Assembly (NCBI RefSeq): GCF_003704105.1
Contig: NZ_QUOQ01000005.1
Coordinates: 1 to 64,000, forward strand
Direction: 5' to 3'
Source: Brevundimonas lutea
GTDB taxonomy: Bacteria > Pseudomonadota > Alphaproteobacteria > Caulobacterales > Caulobacteraceae
Length of the DNA: 64,000 nt
Shown: in pieces, positions 38,138 through 48,484 of the stretch
Layout of the letters: the number at the start of each line of letters is the position of its first letter
Position numbering within the stretch: the stretch's first letter is position 1
Program-made: the position numbers and the translations under genes
Notes under the pieces: model-generated
Told to the model about the DNA's origin: nothing
Database searches by the model: none
Seen by the model: the letters and a program-made list of their open reading frames with translations, nothing else

Positions 38138-38810
38138 GGCCGATGCTCCCTCGATCGCCGACGCCCTCGACACTGTGCGCCGCCGGATCGCCAAGGCCGA
38201 GCGGCTGGCCGGTCGCGCGCCTGGGTCGGTGGTCCTGACCTGCGTGTCCAAGACCCAGGCCCCAGAGCGGATAGACCAGGCTCTGGCTGCGGGCCAGCGC
38301 GTGTTCGGCGAGAACCGGGTGCAGGAAGCGGAAGGGCGGTGGGCGGAGAGGGATCGAACGGACCTCACCCTGCGCATGATCGGCCCGCTGCAATCCAACA
38401 AGGCGAGCGCCGCCGTCGCCCTGTTCGACTCCATTGAGACCGTGGATCGGCCAAGCCTCGCCAAGGCTCTGGCCGAAGCGATCCAGACCCAAGGCCGCGC
38501 GCCGGAGCTGCTGGTGCAGGTCAATACGGGCGAGGAGCCGCAGAAGGCCGGAGTCGCGCCGGCCGATCTCGACGGCTTTATCGACGCCCTGCGCAAGGAC
38601 TATGGCCTCGGTCCGGCAGGCCTGATGTGCATCCCGCCGGTCGAGGAGGAGCCGGCCATGCATTTCGCGCTGCTTCGCCGCATGGCGGATCGAAACGGCC
38701 TGTCGGTGCTTTCCATGGGCATGAGCGACGATTACCTGACCGCCATCCGCTTCGGCGCCACCCATGTACGGGTCGGCTCGGCCATCTTCGGGGCACGGCC
38801 CGCGGTCTGA
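38136..38810 (+). CDS. YggS family pyridoxal phosphate homeostasis protein
   Basis: A 224-residue PLP-binding protein of the YggS/PROSC family, which maintains free PLP levels. The PLP lysine is expected in LTCVSKTQ, and FGENRVQEAEGRW, RMIGPLQSNKA and VLSMGMSDDYLTAIRFGATHVRVGSAIFG are family hallmarks. The start overlaps the diverging ThiE-like gene by 2 bases, so the promoter must lie inside that gene. Confidence 0.92.
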   Translation: MADAPSIADALDTVRRRIAKAERLAGRAPGSVVLTCVSKTQAPERIDQALAAGQRVFGENRVQEAEGRWAERDRTDLTLRMIGPLQSNKASAAVALFDSIETVDRPSLAKALAEAIQTQGRAPELLVQVNTGEEPQKAGVAPADLDGFIDALRKDYGLGPAGLMCIPPVEEEPAMHFALLRRMADRNGLSVLSMGMSDDYLTAIRFGATHVRVGSAIFGARPAV

Positions 38811-38873
38811 CAAAATTCCCCTCTCCCAAGCGTCGCCTTTGCGGCGGCGACGATTGAAGGCATTCTCCCCGGC

Positions 38874-39560
38874 ATGGCCAAATCAAAGACCATCCTGATC
38901 ATCGATGACGACGCCGAGCTTCGTGAGGCCCTGGCCGAGCAGCTGGAGATGTATGACGAGTTCGGCGCTGTCCAGGCGGGCACCGCCGGCGAAGGCCTGC
39001 GCCAGGCCAAGGAGGTCCGCGCCGACATGGTGCTGCTGGATGTCGACCTGCCTGACATGGACGGTCGCGAGGCCTGCCGGATGCTGAGGAAGGCGGGAGT
39101 ATCAACGCCGATCATCATGCTGACCGGGCAGACGTCAGATGCAGACGCCATTCTGGGGCTGGACTCCGGCGCCAACGACTATGTCACCAAGCCCTTCCGC
39201 TTCGCCGTGCTTCTGGCTCGCATCCGCGCCCATCTGCGCAGCCACGAACAGTCCGAGGACGCGGTGTTCTCGATCGGACCTTACGAATTCCGTCCGGCGG
39301 CCAAGGTGATGATCGATCCTCAGGGCAAGAAGATCCGGCTGACGGAAAAGGAAACCAGCATCCTGAAGTATCTCTATCGCGCCGACGGCAAGGCCGTGTC
39401 GCGCGAGGAGCTGCTGACCGATGTCTGGGGCTACAACGCCGGGGTGACGACCCACACCCTGGAGACTCACATCTATCGCCTGCGTCAGAAGATCGAGCCG
39501 GAGCCCGGCCAGGCGCGGCTGCTGGTCACCGACGCGGGGGGCTATCGGCTGCAGCCCTGA
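38874..39560 (+). CDS. cenR: OmpR-family response regulator, probably CenR
   Basis: A 228-residue regulator with a receiver domain (acidic patch IDDDAE, phosphoacceptor Asp56 in LLDVDLPDMDG, conserved Thr and Lys in MLTGQT and VTKPF) and a C-terminal winged helix ending YRLRQKI...GYRLQP. In Caulobacter, CenR, an essential regulator of the cell envelope paired with kinase CenK, occurs in this stretch of the chromosome beyond ntrZ. The CenR name is by synteny and general fit; the kinase is not in the window. Confidence 0.8.
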   Translation: MAKSKTILIIDDDAELREALAEQLEMYDEFGAVQAGTAGEGLRQAKEVRADMVLLDVDLPDMDGREACRMLRKAGVSTPIIMLTGQTSDADAILGLDSGANDYVTKPFRFAVLLARIRAHLRSHEQSEDAVFSIGPYEFRPAAKVMIDPQGKKIRLTEKETSILKYLYRADGKAVSREELLTDVWGYNAGVTTHTLETHIYRLRQKIEPEPGQARLLVTDAGGYRLQP

Positions 39561-39657
39561 CGGGACGACGGTCTGGACAGGCCGGCCGGCCAAGCCTAAC
39601 ACCGCGCCCCCTTCCGCCGGGTCCGATCCCTGGCGCCGACAGGACAAGGAGCGCCTC

Positions 39658-40104
39658 ATGGGCCGCAAGCAGACTTCCCGCAACGCCGTCGGCAGCGGCC
39701 CGTCCCAGCGCCAGCTTCGCGCCGGAGAATTGATCCGTCACGCCCTGGTCGATGTGCTCCGCGAGGAGGAAATCCATGATCCGGCCCTGAAGGACGTGTC
39801 GGTGACGGTGACCGAAATCCGCTTGAGCCCCGACCTTCGCCACGCCACCTGTTTCGTCGAGCCGCTCGGCGCCGGGGTTCAGACCGCGCCGACCGCCGGT
39901 CACGTCGAGGAGATCGTCAAGGCGCTGAACACCCACGCGAAGTTCCTCCGCGGCGTCCTGGGCCGTCACATCGACATGAAATTCACGCCGGACCTGCGTT
40001 TTCGCCACGATGAAAGCTTCGAAGCCGCCGAACGCCTGAACCGCCTGCTCGACGATCCCAAGGTCAAGGCTGATCTGGAACGCGCTCCCGACGACGAGGG
40101 CTGA
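39658..40104 (+). CDS. rbfA: Ribosome-binding factor A
   Basis: A 148-residue protein needed for maturation of the 30S subunit 5' domain. The KH-like fold contains [43 protein letters not shown] and [26 protein letters not shown] lies before the ATG. It begins the rbfA-truB-rpsO-pnp run and ends 2 bases before truB. Confidence 0.96.
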   Translation: MGRKQTSRNAVGSGPSQRQLRAGELIRHALVDVLREEEIHDPALKDVSVTVTEIRLSPDLRHATCFVEPLGAGVQTAPTAGHVEEIVKALNTHAKFLRGVLGRHIDMKFTPDLRFRHDESFEAAERLNRLLDDPKVKADLERAPDDEG

Positions 40105-40106
40105 GG

Positions 40107-41039
40107 GTGGCCCGCCGAAAGCGTGGCCAGCCGATCCACGGCTGGGTCTGCCTGGACAAGCCGCTGGAGCTCGGGTCGACCGAGGCGGTGACGCGGGTGC
40201 GCCGTCTGTTCGACGCCCAGAAGGCCGGCCATGCCGGAACGCTCGACCCGCTGGCCACCGGTATTCTGCCGATCGCGCTGGGCGAGGCGACCAAGACCGT
40301 GCCCTTCATGATGGAGGCCGAGAAGATCTATCGCTTCTCCATCCAGTGGGGCGTCTCGACCGACAGCGTCGACCGCGAGGGGCGCGAAATCGGCCGCTCT
40401 GACGTGCGGCCGACGCTGGAGGCGGTGCGCGCCGCCCTGCCGGCTTTCGTCGGCGAGATCGACCAGGTTCCGCCGGCCTTCTCAGCCATCCGGGTGGACG
40501 GTCAGCGCGCCTATGACCTGGCCCGCGAGGGGGTGGAGGTGGAGCTTCAGGCTCGCCGGGTGACCATCCACGAGGCGGCTGTGACCAATGCTCCGGACGC
40601 CGATCACGTCGAAATCACAATCCGCACCGGCAAGGGCGTCTATGTCCGCTCCCTGGCCCGCGACCTGGCCCGGACCTTGGGCGCCGAGGGGCACGTTTCC
40701 GCGCTGGGGCGCGAGCGGGTCGGGCCGTTCGGGCTCCAGAACGCCGTGACGCTGGATTCTCTGACGGAAATGGTGCATAGGGGCGCCGCCTCGGAAGGCT
40801 TGCTTCCCGTCGCGACCGCCCTGGACGACATCCCGGAGCTGGCCGTGACGACCGAAGACGCCCTCCAGCTTCGGCAAGGTCGGCCGATCGTTCTGCTTCC
40901 CCGACAGGTGGAGACCCTCAAGACCCGGCTTTCGTCGGGCTCTCGAACGGTTTCCGCCTTCGATGGCGAAACGCTCGTCGCTCTCTGCTCAATGCGGGCC
41001 GGCCGGCTGGAACCCGACCGCGTTTTCAACCTCTCCTGA
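40107..41039 (+). CDS. truB: tRNA pseudouridine-55 synthase
   Basis: A 310-residue enzyme making pseudouridine 55 in the T-loop of tRNAs. The catalytic aspartate lies in [15 protein letters not shown], preceded by [17 protein letters not shown]; the [17 protein letters not shown] motif follows. The start is GTG at 40107, coupled to rbfA. Confidence 0.97.
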   Translation: MARRKRGQPIHGWVCLDKPLELGSTEAVTRVRRLFDAQKAGHAGTLDPLATGILPIALGEATKTVPFMMEAEKIYRFSIQWGVSTDSVDREGREIGRSDVRPTLEAVRAALPAFVGEIDQVPPAFSAIRVDGQRAYDLAREGVEVELQARRVTIHEAAVTNAPDADHVEITIRTGKGVYVRSLARDLARTLGAEGHVSALGRERVGPFGLQNAVTLDSLTEMVHRGAASEGLLPVATALDDIPELAVTTEDALQLRQGRPIVLLPRQVETLKTRLSSGSRTVSAFDGETLVALCSMRAGRLEPDRVFNLS

Positions 41040-41120
41040 GGCCTTGCCGACGGAGACTCCAACCGGGCTCAAGCAGCGAGGGACCGCGTCCCGAGCGATA
41101 GCCCACTTAAGGAGCACCCG

Positions 41121-41390
41121 ATGTCGATTACCGCTGAACGCAAGACCGAGGTCATTGCGGATAACGCTCGCTCGCAAGGCGACACCGGCTCGGCCGAGGT
41201 TCAGGTCGCGATCCTGTCGGAACGCATCGCCAACCTGACCGAGCACTTCAAGACCCACAAGAAGGACAACCACTCGCGTCGCGGCCTGCTCAAGATGGTC
41301 TCGCAACGCCGGCGGCTTCTTGACCACCTGAACAAGGTCGATCGCGAGCGCTATACCGCCCTGATCGGCAAGCTGGGCCTGCGCCGCTAA
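41121..41390 (+). CDS. rpsO: 30S ribosomal protein S15
   Basis: An 89-residue ribosomal protein binding the central domain of 16S rRNA. It has the conserved [28 protein letters not shown] and [31 protein letters not shown] lies before the ATG. It stands between truB and pnp, as in most Proteobacteria. Confidence 0.98.
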   Translation: MSITAERKTEVIADNARSQGDTGSAEVQVAILSERIANLTEHFKTHKKDNHSRRGLLKMVSQRRRLLDHLNKVDRERYTALIGKLGLRR

Positions 41391-41420
41391 GGCGCGATCC
41401 GGCAGCGGATAAAGTTTTTC

Positions 41421-41447
41421 GAGGCGCGGGCGTCATGCCCGCGCCTC
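41421..41447 (+). terminator. Hairpin between rpsO and pnp
   Basis: GAGGCGCGGGC and GCCCGCGCCTC pair perfectly around a 5-base loop. The following T-run is weak, so it may be a partial terminator or an RNase III-type processing hairpin in the pnp leader, as in E. coli. Confidence 0.6.
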
Positions 41448-41640
41448 GTTCCGCATCCAGAACCACCCGCGCGCCGCGGGATTTCCGGCGCTTTGACGCG
41501 AGGGCCTCACCTGGTCCTCAACTTCCCGGATTGTCCGCGATGGCGCGGCGATCCCTGGACCGAAGGACTGAACGCCCGACGCTCCACCCCCATGCTGGGA
41601 CCCCGCGCGGAATTCGCCGCCGGGAGACGAAAGACGAAGA

Positions 41641-43884
41641 ATGTTCGACATCAAACGCAAGACGATCGAGTGGGCCGGACGCCCGCTGACCCTGGAGACG
41701 GGCCGTATCGCCCGTCAGGCCGACGGCGCGGTGCTCGCGACCTACGGCGAGACCGTGGTCCTGGCCACCGTCGTCTATGGCCGCGCGCCCAAGCCCGGCC
41801 TCGATTTCTTTCCCCTGACCGTGAACTATCAGGAAAAGACCTTCGCCGCCGGCAAGATCCCGGGCGGTTATTTCAAGCGTGAAGGCCGTCCGACCGAGAA
41901 GGAAACCCTGGTTTCCCGCCTGATCGACCGTCCGATCCGCCCGCTGTTCGTCAAGGGCTTCAAGAACGAGACCCAGGTCGTCATCACCGTGCTGCAGCAC
42001 GACATGGAGAATGACCCGGACATCGTCGGCCTGGTCGCCGCCTCCGCCGCCCTGACCATTTCGGGCGTGCCCTTCATGGGCCCGATCGGCGCCGCGCGTG
42101 TCGGCTACGTCGACGGCGAGCTGGTGCTGAACCCAACCATCGACCAGATGCCGGATTCGGACCTGGACCTGGTGGTGGCCGGCACCCAGGACGCCCTGAT
42201 GATGGTCGAGTCCGAGGCCAAGGAGCTGTCGGAAGACACCTTCCTCGACGCCCTGATGTTCGCCCACAAGGGCATGCAGCCGGTGATCGACGCCATCATC
42301 GAAATGGCCGAGCACGCCGCCAAGGAGCCCTTCGACTTCCAGGCCGAGGACCACTCCGACGTCGTCGCCAAGATCCAGTCAATGGTCGGCGAGGACATCA
42401 AGGCCGCCTACACCCACGCCGGCAAGTACGAGCGCCGCACCGGCGTCGACGTGGCCAAGAAGAAGGCCGCCGAGGCCCTGGTCAAGACCGACGAGAACCC
42501 CGACGGGGTCGAGAGCGCCAAGTTCGCCTCGGCCTTCAAGGAATGCGAGGCCCACGTCCTGCGTCGCGACATCATCGACAATGGCCACCGGGTCGACGGC
42601 CGCGCGCTCGACAAGGTCCGGGACATCGTCTCGGAAGTCGGCGTCTTCCCGCGCACCCACGGCTCGGCTCTGTTCACCCGCGGTGAAACGCAAGCCATCG
42701 TGGTCGCCACTCTGGGCACCGGCGAGGACGAGCAGTACATCGACGCCCTGACCGGGACGTACAAGGAGAAGTTCCTCCTGCACTACAACTTTCCCCCCTA
42801 CTCGGTCGGTGAGACCGGTCGGATGGGCGGCGCGGGCCGTCGGGAAATCGGTCACGGCAAGCTGGCCTGGCGGGCGATCCGTCCGATGCTGCCGTCGTCA
42901 GAAGACTTCCCCTATACGATCCGTCTGGTGTCGGAGATCACCGAGTCGAACGGCTCCTCCTCCATGGCCACGGTCTGCGGATCGTCGCTGGCCCTGATGG
43001 ATGCGGGTGTGCCCCTGAAGAAGCCCGTCTCGGGCATCGCCATGGGCCTGATCCTGGAGCCGTCGGGCGAGTTCGCCATCCTGTCGGATATCCTGGGTGA
43101 CGAAGACCACCTGGGCGACATGGACTTCAAGGTCGCCGGCACCCGTGACGGCATCACCTCGCTGCAGATGGACATCAAGGTCGCCGGCATCACCGAGGAG
43201 ATCATGAAGAAGGCCATCGCCCAGGCTTCGGCCGGCCGCCTTCACATCCTCGACGAGATGGACAAGGCCATCGATGGCGCCCGCACCGAGCTGGGCGAGT
43301 TCGCGCCCAAGATCGAGTCGATCAAGATCCCCACCGACAAGATCCGCGACGTGATCGGCACCGGCGGCAAGATCATCCGCGAGATCGTCGAAAAGACCGG
43401 CGCCAAGGTCAACATCGAGGACGACGGCACGGTCAAGATCGCCGCCTCGGATCAGGAGAAGATCGACGCCGCCCGCGACTGGATCACCTCGCTGACCTCG
43501 GAGCCCGAACAGGGCGTGATCTACACCGGCAAGGTCGTGAAGGTCGTCGACTTCGGCGCCTTCGTGAACTTCTTCGGCGCCAAGGACGGCCTGGTCCACG
43601 TCTCCCAGATGGCTCTGGAGCGGGTCGCCAATCCGGCCGACGTCGTTTCGGAAGGCCAGGAGGTCAAGGTCAAGTTCCTGGGCATGGACGATCGCGGCAA
43701 GACCAAGCTGTCGATGAAGGTCGTCGATCAGGCGACCGGCGAGGACATCACCGACAAGATCAACGCCGAGCGCGCCGAACGCGGTGAAGCCCCGCTGTCG
43801 GACGACACCGGCGGTCGTCCGCGCCGCGAAGGCGGCGATCGTGACCGGGGCGGCGACCGCGGCCGCGGCCGCCGTCGCGACTGA
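41641..43884 (+). CDS. pnp: Polynucleotide phosphorylase
   Basis: A 747-residue phosphorolytic 3'-5' exoribonuclease. Two RNase PH domains (the second starting around [15 protein letters not shown] and FPPYSVGE) are followed by a KH domain ([22 protein letters not shown]) and an S1 domain ([17 protein letters not shown]). A short, Arg/Gly/Asp-rich tail (from about residue 722) replaces the C-terminus and could contact RNA. A strong terminator follows. Confidence 0.98.
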   Translation: MFDIKRKTIEWAGRPLTLETGRIARQADGAVLATYGETVVLATVVYGRAPKPGLDFFPLTVNYQEKTFAAGKIPGGYFKREGRPTEKETLVSRLIDRPIRPLFVKGFKNETQVVITVLQHDMENDPDIVGLVAASAALTISGVPFMGPIGAARVGYVDGELVLNPTIDQMPDSDLDLVVAGTQDALMMVESEAKELSEDTFLDALMFAHKGMQPVIDAIIEMAEHAAKEPFDFQAEDHSDVVAKIQSMVGEDIKAAYTHAGKYERRTGVDVAKKKAAEALVKTDENPDGVESAKFASAFKECEAHVLRRDIIDNGHRVDGRALDKVRDIVSEVGVFPRTHGSALFTRGETQAIVVATLGTGEDEQYIDALTGTYKEKFLLHYNFPPYSVGETGRMGGAGRREIGHGKLAWRAIRPMLPSSEDFPYTIRLVSEITESNGSSSMATVCGSSLALMDAGVPLKKPVSGIAMGLILEPSGEFAILSDILGDEDHLGDMDFKVAGTRDGITSLQMDIKVAGITEEIMKKAIAQASAGRLHILDEMDKAIDGARTELGEFAPKIESIKIPTDKIRDVIGTGGKIIREIVEKTGAKVNIEDDGTVKIAASDQEKIDAARDWITSLTSEPEQGVIYTGKVVKVVDFGAFVNFFGAKDGLVHVSQMALERVANPADVVSEGQEVKVKFLGMDDRGKTKLSMKVVDQATGEDITDKINAERAERGEAPLSDDTGGRPRREGGDRDRGGDRGRGRRRD

Positions 43885-43909
43885 TCGCATCGCCGATCTG
43901 AAATGAAGG

Positions 43910-43942
43910 AGGCCCCGCCGGCGACGGCGGGGCCTTCTTTCT
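43910..43942. terminator. Bidirectional terminator after pnp
   Basis: AGGCCCCGCCG and CGGCGGGGCCT pair around GCGA; T-rich runs follow on both strands. It serves pnp rightward and the VOC gene leftward. Confidence 0.88.
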
Positions 43943-44306
43943 ATTCCGGGTTCTGGATCAGCCTGAGCAGGCTGCCATCGGGGTCGACCATGTAGGCGAT
44001 GGTCAGGCCGGAGCTTTCGCGGCGCGGGGGCTGCAGGCGGGGCGCGCCGGTTCGCTGCTCCGGAACGCCGGCCGCCGTGCACGCCGCATAGAAGCCGATC
44101 AGGTTGTCGAGCCGCAGACAGGCGCCGAAGCTGCTCTGGGCCGGATCGAGGTCGGGGTAGGGGAAGAACTCCAGCTGGACCCCGCCCCGCGACAGGATCA
44201 TCCAGCCGCCGTCGCGCCAGCCCTGCTCGAAGCCCAGCGCCTGATAGAAGCGCGAGGTGGTCTCGAAATCCCGGGCCGGGAGGTTCGGTGTGGCGTGGTC
44301 AGTCAC
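43941..44306 (-). CDS. VOC family protein (glyoxalase/bleomycin-resistance fold)
   Basis: A 121-residue protein with the beta-alpha-beta-beta-beta modules of the VOC superfamily: [20 protein letters not shown] near the N-terminus, [11 protein letters not shown], and the closing [13 protein letters not shown]. Such proteins are metal-dependent lyases, isomerases or drug-binding proteins; the specific role is unknown. It ends on the shared terminator with pnp. Confidence 0.88.
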   Translation of the reverse strand: MTDHATPNLPARDFETTSRFYQALGFEQGWRDGGWMILSRGGVQLEFFPYPDLDPAQSSFGACLRLDNLIGFYAACTAAGVPEQRTGAPRLQPPRRESSGLTIAYMVDPDGSLLRLIQNPE

Positions 44307-44334
44307 GGCGCCCTCCAGCGACCGGCGCCGGGCC

Positions 44335-45264
44335 TCAGCCCAGCGCCGTCATCAGTTCCGGCACCACGGTCTTGTAGTCGCCGACGATGCCGTAGTCCGC
44401 GACCTGAAAGATCGGGGCGTCGGCGTCCTTGTTGATGGCCACGATGACCTTGGAGTCCTTCATCCCGGCCAGGTGCTGGATGGCGCCCGAGATGCCGATG
44501 GCGATGTAGAGCTCCGGCGCGACGACCTTACCCGTTTGTCCAACCTGATAGTCGTTGGGGGCATAACCGGCGTCCACGGCGGCGCGCGAGGCGCCGACGG
44601 CGGCGCCCAGCCTGTCGGCCAGCGGGTCCATGACGGCATGGAATTCCTCGGCCGAGCCCAGAGCCCGTCCGCCCGAGACGATGATCTTGGCCGCGCCCAG
44701 CTCCGGGCGGTCGGACTTGACCATTTCCTCGGAGACGAAATCGGTTTTGGGAGCCTCGCCGCCCGACACGTTTTCGACCGAAGCGGAGCCGCCGTCGGCG
44801 GCCGCATCGAAGGCGGTGGGGCGGACGGTGATGACTTTCTTGGCGTCCGAGCTCTTGATCGTCTCAAGCGCGTTGCCGGCGTAGATCGGACGCACGAAGG
44901 TGTCGGCCGAGATCACCTCGACGATGTCGGAGATCGGGGAAACATCCAGCTTGGCGGCGATGCGCGGCGCGAAGTTCTTTCCGTCCATATTGGCCGGTGT
45001 CAGGATGGCGTCATAGCCGTCGGCCAGCGGCAGGACGGTGGCCTCGACCGCCTCGGCCAGGGTCTTGCCCAGCTCGGCTGACTCGGCCAGCAGCACCTTG
45101 CGCACGCCCGAAATCTTGGCCGCGCTGTCGGCCGCCGCCTGGGCGCCCTGGCCGACGACCAGAATGTCGATGTCGCCGCCCAGCTTTTGCGCCGCGGTCA
45201 CGGTCTTGGCGGTGGTGTCGCGGACGCTTTGTCCGTCGTGGTCGGCGATGACGAGAACAGCCAT
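44335..45264 (-). CDS. etfA: Electron transfer flavoprotein alpha subunit
   Basis: A 309-residue subunit that holds FAD and passes electrons from acyl-CoA and other dehydrogenases to ETF-quinone oxidoreductase. The FAD-binding C-terminus includes [34 protein letters not shown] and [22 protein letters not shown]. It overlaps the etfB stop by one base. Confidence 0.97.
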   Translation of the reverse strand: MAVLVIADHDGQSVRDTTAKTVTAAQKLGGDIDILVVGQGAQAAADSAAKISGVRKVLLAESAELGKTLAEAVEATVLPLADGYDAILTPANMDGKNFAPRIAAKLDVSPISDIVEVISADTFVRPIYAGNALETIKSSDAKKVITVRPTAFDAAADGGSASVENVSGGEAPKTDFVSEEMVKSDRPELGAAKIIVSGGRALGSAEEFHAVMDPLADRLGAAVGASRAAVDAGYAPNDYQVGQTGKVVAPELYIAIGISGAIQHLAGMKDSKVIVAINKDADAPIFQVADYGIVGDYKTVVPELMTALG

Positions 45265-46025
45265 TACAGCACTCCCTTGGACTTTAGCTTGGCCACCAGT
45301 TCGGCGGCGTCGGCGACCTTTTCACCCGCCTGGCGCTTGGGCGGCTCGGTCACCTTCTGGACCGTCAGGCGCGGCGTCACATCGACGCCGTAGTCGGCGA
45401 CCGCCTTTGTGGCGATCTCCTTCTTCTTGGCCTTCATGATGTTGGGCAGGGAGGCATAGCGCGGCGTGTTGAGGCGCAGGTCGGTGGTCACCACGGCAGG
45501 CAGCTGGACCGCCACGGTCTGGACGCCGCCGTCCACTTCGCGGGTAACTGTCGCCTTGCCGTCGCCGATCTCGATCTTGGCGGCGAAGGTGGCCTGGGGC
45601 CAGTCCAGCAGAGCCGCCAGCATCTGGCCCACCGCATTGTTGTCGCCGTCGATCGACTGCTTGCCCATCAGGACAAGCTCAGGCTTCTCCTCCTCGACCA
45701 CGGCCTTGAGCAGCTTGGCCACGGCCAGAGGCTCGAGATCCGTATCGGATTGGATCAGGATGCCGCGATCGGCGCCCATGGCCAGGGCGGTGCGGATGGT
45801 CTCCTGCGCCTGGGCCGGGCCGATGGAGACAACCACGATCTCCGACGCCGTCTCGGCGGCGTGGCCCTTGCCTTCCTTCATGCGCACGGCCTCTTCAACC
45901 GCGATCTCGCAGAAGGGATTCATGCTCATCTTGACGTTGGCCAGGTCGACGCCGCTCTGGTCGGCCTTGACGCGCGCCTTGACGTTTGAGTCGATCACCC
46001 GTTTGACGGGGACGAGAACCTTCAT
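45264..46025 (-). CDS. etfB: Electron transfer flavoprotein beta subunit
   Basis: A 253-residue subunit, which binds AMP in the heterodimer. It begins [16 protein letters not shown] and contains [37 protein letters not shown] (a typical signature) and KAKKKEI near the end. I start at the ATG at 46025, preceded by GAGAGG; the longer frame to 46070 adds an implausible N-terminus. Transcribed before etfA. Confidence 0.97.
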   Translation of the reverse strand: MKVLVPVKRVIDSNVKARVKADQSGVDLANVKMSMNPFCEIAVEEAVRMKEGKGHAAETASEIVVVSIGPAQAQETIRTALAMGADRGILIQSDTDLEPLAVAKLLKAVVEEEKPELVLMGKQSIDGDNNAVGQMLAALLDWPQATFAAKIEIGDGKATVTREVDGGVQTVAVQLPAVVTTDLRLNTPRYASLPNIMKAKKKEIATKAVADYGVDVTPRLTVQKVTEPPKRQAGEKVADAAELVAKLKSKGVL

Positions 46026-46169
46026 GCCTTTGGAGCCTCTCTGGTGCGAGGCGGCCGTCACCCGGTCCAACGCCAGAGACCGGCCGCAATGGTGTGGCAG
46101 GGGACATGGAACGGCCCGTGCGGGCTGTCAACGTAACGCGACGTGAACCTCGACCCGGAGCCGAAGCCC

Positions 46170-46499
46170 ATGCGCAATCTGAGCATGAGACGCCTGACCC
46201 TGATGTTCGCCGCCTGTTTCGCGGTGGTTCTGGCCGGCATCTTCGCCTTCGAGCACTTCTTCGCCGATCCGCGCGATCGCTGCGAGGCCGAGGGCGGCTG
46301 GTACGATCTGTCGGGCCGGGAGTGCGCCATCCCGATCTACATCCCCGACATCACCGGGCGGGAACCGGGAGAGAGCCGGGAAGCCGCCTCGCGCCGCCAG
46401 GCCCAGGATCTGGTTGAAATCGAACGGCGGATCGCGGCCGGAGAGGCCGCCCGTGACGCCGAGGCGGCCGCCCAGAGAGAGGCGCTCAAGGAAGGTTAG
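46170..46499 (+). CDS. Hypothetical membrane-anchored protein
   Basis: A 109-residue protein with an N-terminal membrane anchor (about residues 8-30), then a short outside part with two cysteines (DRCEAEGGWYDLSGRECAI), which could form one disulfide, and a C-terminal charged helix (EIERRIAAGEAARDAEAAAQREALKEG). The start at 46170 is favoured over the upstream GTG by a GGAG. It overlaps the hydroxylase gene on the other strand by 4 bases. No family is recognised. Confidence 0.6.
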   Translation: MRNLSMRRLTLMFAACFAVVLAGIFAFEHFFADPRDRCEAEGGWYDLSGRECAIPIYIPDITGREPGESREAASRRQAQDLVEIERRIAAGEAARDAEAAAQREALKEG

Positions 46500-47674
46500 G
46501 CGTCCCAGCGCTCGGCGCCGCCATAGGCGTCGATCGACCGGAACAGGGCGGTGATCAGCGCCCTCTCCTCGGGCGTGATTTCGGGTTTCCACAGGTCGAA
46601 GATCAGAATGATGCGGTCTTGGGCTCCGTCATTCCACGCCTCGTGCTCGATGGTGTCGTCGAACGCCCAGGCCTGGCCCTCGACCCATTGGCGTGTCTCA
46701 TCGCCGACGCGGAAGCCGCAGCCCGGGGGCACGATCAGGGGCAGATGACCGATCAGCCGGGTGTTGACCAGTCCGGTGTGCGGCGGAATGCGCGCACCAG
46801 GCTTGAGGCGCGAAAACAGGATCGACGGCGTGCGCTCCTCGATGCGCGTCATGTCGAGGTCGGCCAGGGCGGCCATGGTCTTGGGAAAACGCGCCGCCCC
46901 CCCTTGTTCGACGCCGTCCTTCCAAAGATACAGCGCCCCCCAATCGGGATTGCCCATCATGCCGGCCTGGCCGTGGTTCGGGCGATTGTCGCGCGCCTCG
47001 ACATAGGGCGCAAAGCCGTCGCCGCGCGCCAGCTCGGCTACCAGCTCGGCCCGAATGTCTTCGGTCCGCGCCTCCAGCGCCTCAATCCACGGCAGGTCGG
47101 CGCGGTCGCGAAAACCGATGTCGGCAAGTCCCGGGAAGAAATAATACCTCGGCTCCTGTCGATAGATTCGCCCCTCGCCGCTGGCGAGATTAAGGGATCG
47201 GGCGAAGCGGCGGCTGGAAGTTTGGGGATCGAACCCCGCCTCGGCGACACCCTTGCGGATGTGATCGGCGAAGGCGCGGGCGCTGCCGGCGACGACCGCT
47301 TCGGCCCGGCGCAGGTCGGCGATAACGTCGGGCGCCCGGGTCTGTCCGTCCGCCGCGCGCAAGGCGGCTTGGTAGAAGGTCGTCGCCGACCTTACATCGG
47401 ACCGCCGGGTCAGGAGATCGCCCTTGAGAATCAGGCCGCGCAGGTGCCGGGGCTGTTGCTTCAGGGTCTGATCAACGGCGGTCAGCGCGCCGTGGTCGTC
47501 CTCCGCCCCGCGACAGGCGTAGGCAAGCGCCAGCCACACATCGGCGTCGGCACGGCCGCTGTCGGCGACAAGGCGGAGATGAGAGACGGCGGCGGCGAAG
47601 TCACCGGCGCGAAGGGCGGCGAGCCCCTGATCGGCGGCGGACTGAAGGCGGGCGAGGCCGGCCGTGTCGGTCAT
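46496..47674 (-). CDS. TPR-containing aspartyl/asparaginyl beta-hydroxylase-like protein
   Basis: A 392-residue protein. The first 150 residues are TPR-like helical repeats (for example AVSHLRLVADSGRADADVWLALAYACRGAED type). The C-terminal part is an iron/2-oxoglutarate dioxygenase of the aspartyl/asparaginyl beta-hydroxylase family: SRLKPGARIPPHTGLVNTRL holds the first iron histidine, GWA-type EGQAWAFDDTIEHEAWND the second, and RIILIFDLWKPEI closes it. In eukaryotes relatives hydroxylate EGF-like domains; the bacterial substrates are mostly unknown, and some act on lipid A. Confidence 0.88.
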   Translation of the reverse strand: MTDTAGLARLQSAADQGLAALRAGDFAAAVSHLRLVADSGRADADVWLALAYACRGAEDDHGALTAVDQTLKQQPRHLRGLILKGDLLTRRSDVRSATTFYQAALRAADGQTRAPDVIADLRRAEAVVAGSARAFADHIRKGVAEAGFDPQTSSRRFARSLNLASGEGRIYRQEPRYYFFPGLADIGFRDRADLPWIEALEARTEDIRAELVAELARGDGFAPYVEARDNRPNHGQAGMMGNPDWGALYLWKDGVEQGGAARFPKTMAALADLDMTRIEERTPSILFSRLKPGARIPPHTGLVNTRLIGHLPLIVPPGCGFRVGDETRQWVEGQAWAFDDTIEHEAWNDGAQDRIILIFDLWKPEITPEERALITALFRSIDAYGGAERWDA

Positions 47675-47733
47675 ACGACACAGGGTTCCCCCGACCAGCG
47701 TTCTTCGTCAAGCTGACATGGCGGACGACGGGG

Positions 47734-48012
47734 CTACTGATCCTCGTCGAAACGGCCTTCGACAAGGGCGACCAGCGCCTCCACCGCCTGTTCGGCGTCG
47801 GGCCCCTCGGCCTCGATGTGAATGCCGCAGCCGATGCCGGCGCCGAGCATCAGCAGGCCCATGATCGACAGGGCGTTGACCGTCTGGTCGTCGCGGGTGA
47901 CGCGGATGTCGCTGTCGAACGTGGATGCCAGCTTGACGAACTTGGCCGAGGCGCGGGCGTGAAGGCCGCGCGCGTTGCAGATGTCGGCCGTCCCCCTGGC
48001 GACCTGGCTCAT
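47734..48012 (-). CDS. ptsH: HPr family phosphocarrier protein
   Basis: A 92-residue phosphocarrier. The phospho-histidine is His18 in ARGLHARASAKFV and the regulatory serine that HprK would phosphorylate is Ser49 in NALSIMGLL. The start codon overlaps the EIIA stop by 4 bases. With HprK and EIIA it forms the regulatory phosphotransferase of this group; no sugar permease is present here. Confidence 0.94.
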   Translation of the reverse strand: MSQVARGTADICNARGLHARASAKFVKLASTFDSDIRVTRDDQTVNALSIMGLLMLGAGIGCGIHIEAEGPDAEQAVEALVALVEGRFDEDQ

Positions 48013-48413
48013 TTCTCCCCCGCCAGAACCCAGGAGGCCACGGAGATGTATTTGCGGCCGGCGTCCTGAGCGTGGGCCACACAGGTCTCGAGCGGCTCAC
48101 GCACCCGCACGCTGGCCAGCTTGATCAGCATCGGCAGGTTCAGACCGGCGATGACCTCGGCCTTGGTCTGCTCCATGACGGAGATGGCCAGGTTCGACGG
48201 CGTACCGCCGAACATGTCGGTCAGCAGGATCACGCCGTGTCCGTCGTCGACCGCCGAGGCGGCCTCGACGATGTCGCGGCGGCGCCGCTCCATATCGTCG
48301 TCGGGCCCGATGCATATGGCGGCGACCCCGCGCTGGGGACCGACGACATGTTCCATGGCCGAGAGGAATTCGGAGGCGAGGCCCCCGTGGGTGACGATGA
48401 CCAGGCCGATCAT
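48009..48413 (-). CDS. PTS EIIA component, mannose (Man) family
   Basis: A 134-residue EIIA domain. The phospho-histidine is His9 in GLVIVTHGGLASEF, and the conserved LTDMFGGTPSNLA and KYISVASWV segments follow. I start at the ATG at 48413. It lacks any membrane components and belongs to the regulatory PTS of Alphaproteobacteria. It precedes HPr and follows hprK by 71 bases. Confidence 0.92.
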   Translation of the reverse strand: MIGLVIVTHGGLASEFLSAMEHVVGPQRGVAAICIGPDDDMERRRRDIVEAASAVDDGHGVILLTDMFGGTPSNLAISVMEQTKAEVIAGLNLPMLIKLASVRVREPLETCVAHAQDAGRKYISVASWVLAGEK

Positions 48414-48484
48414 GAAGCTTGCAATTCCCGCCCCGTGGCGACGCAACCGGGTCAGCCCCAACCCGCGAAAGGGCGCCTTTTAGG

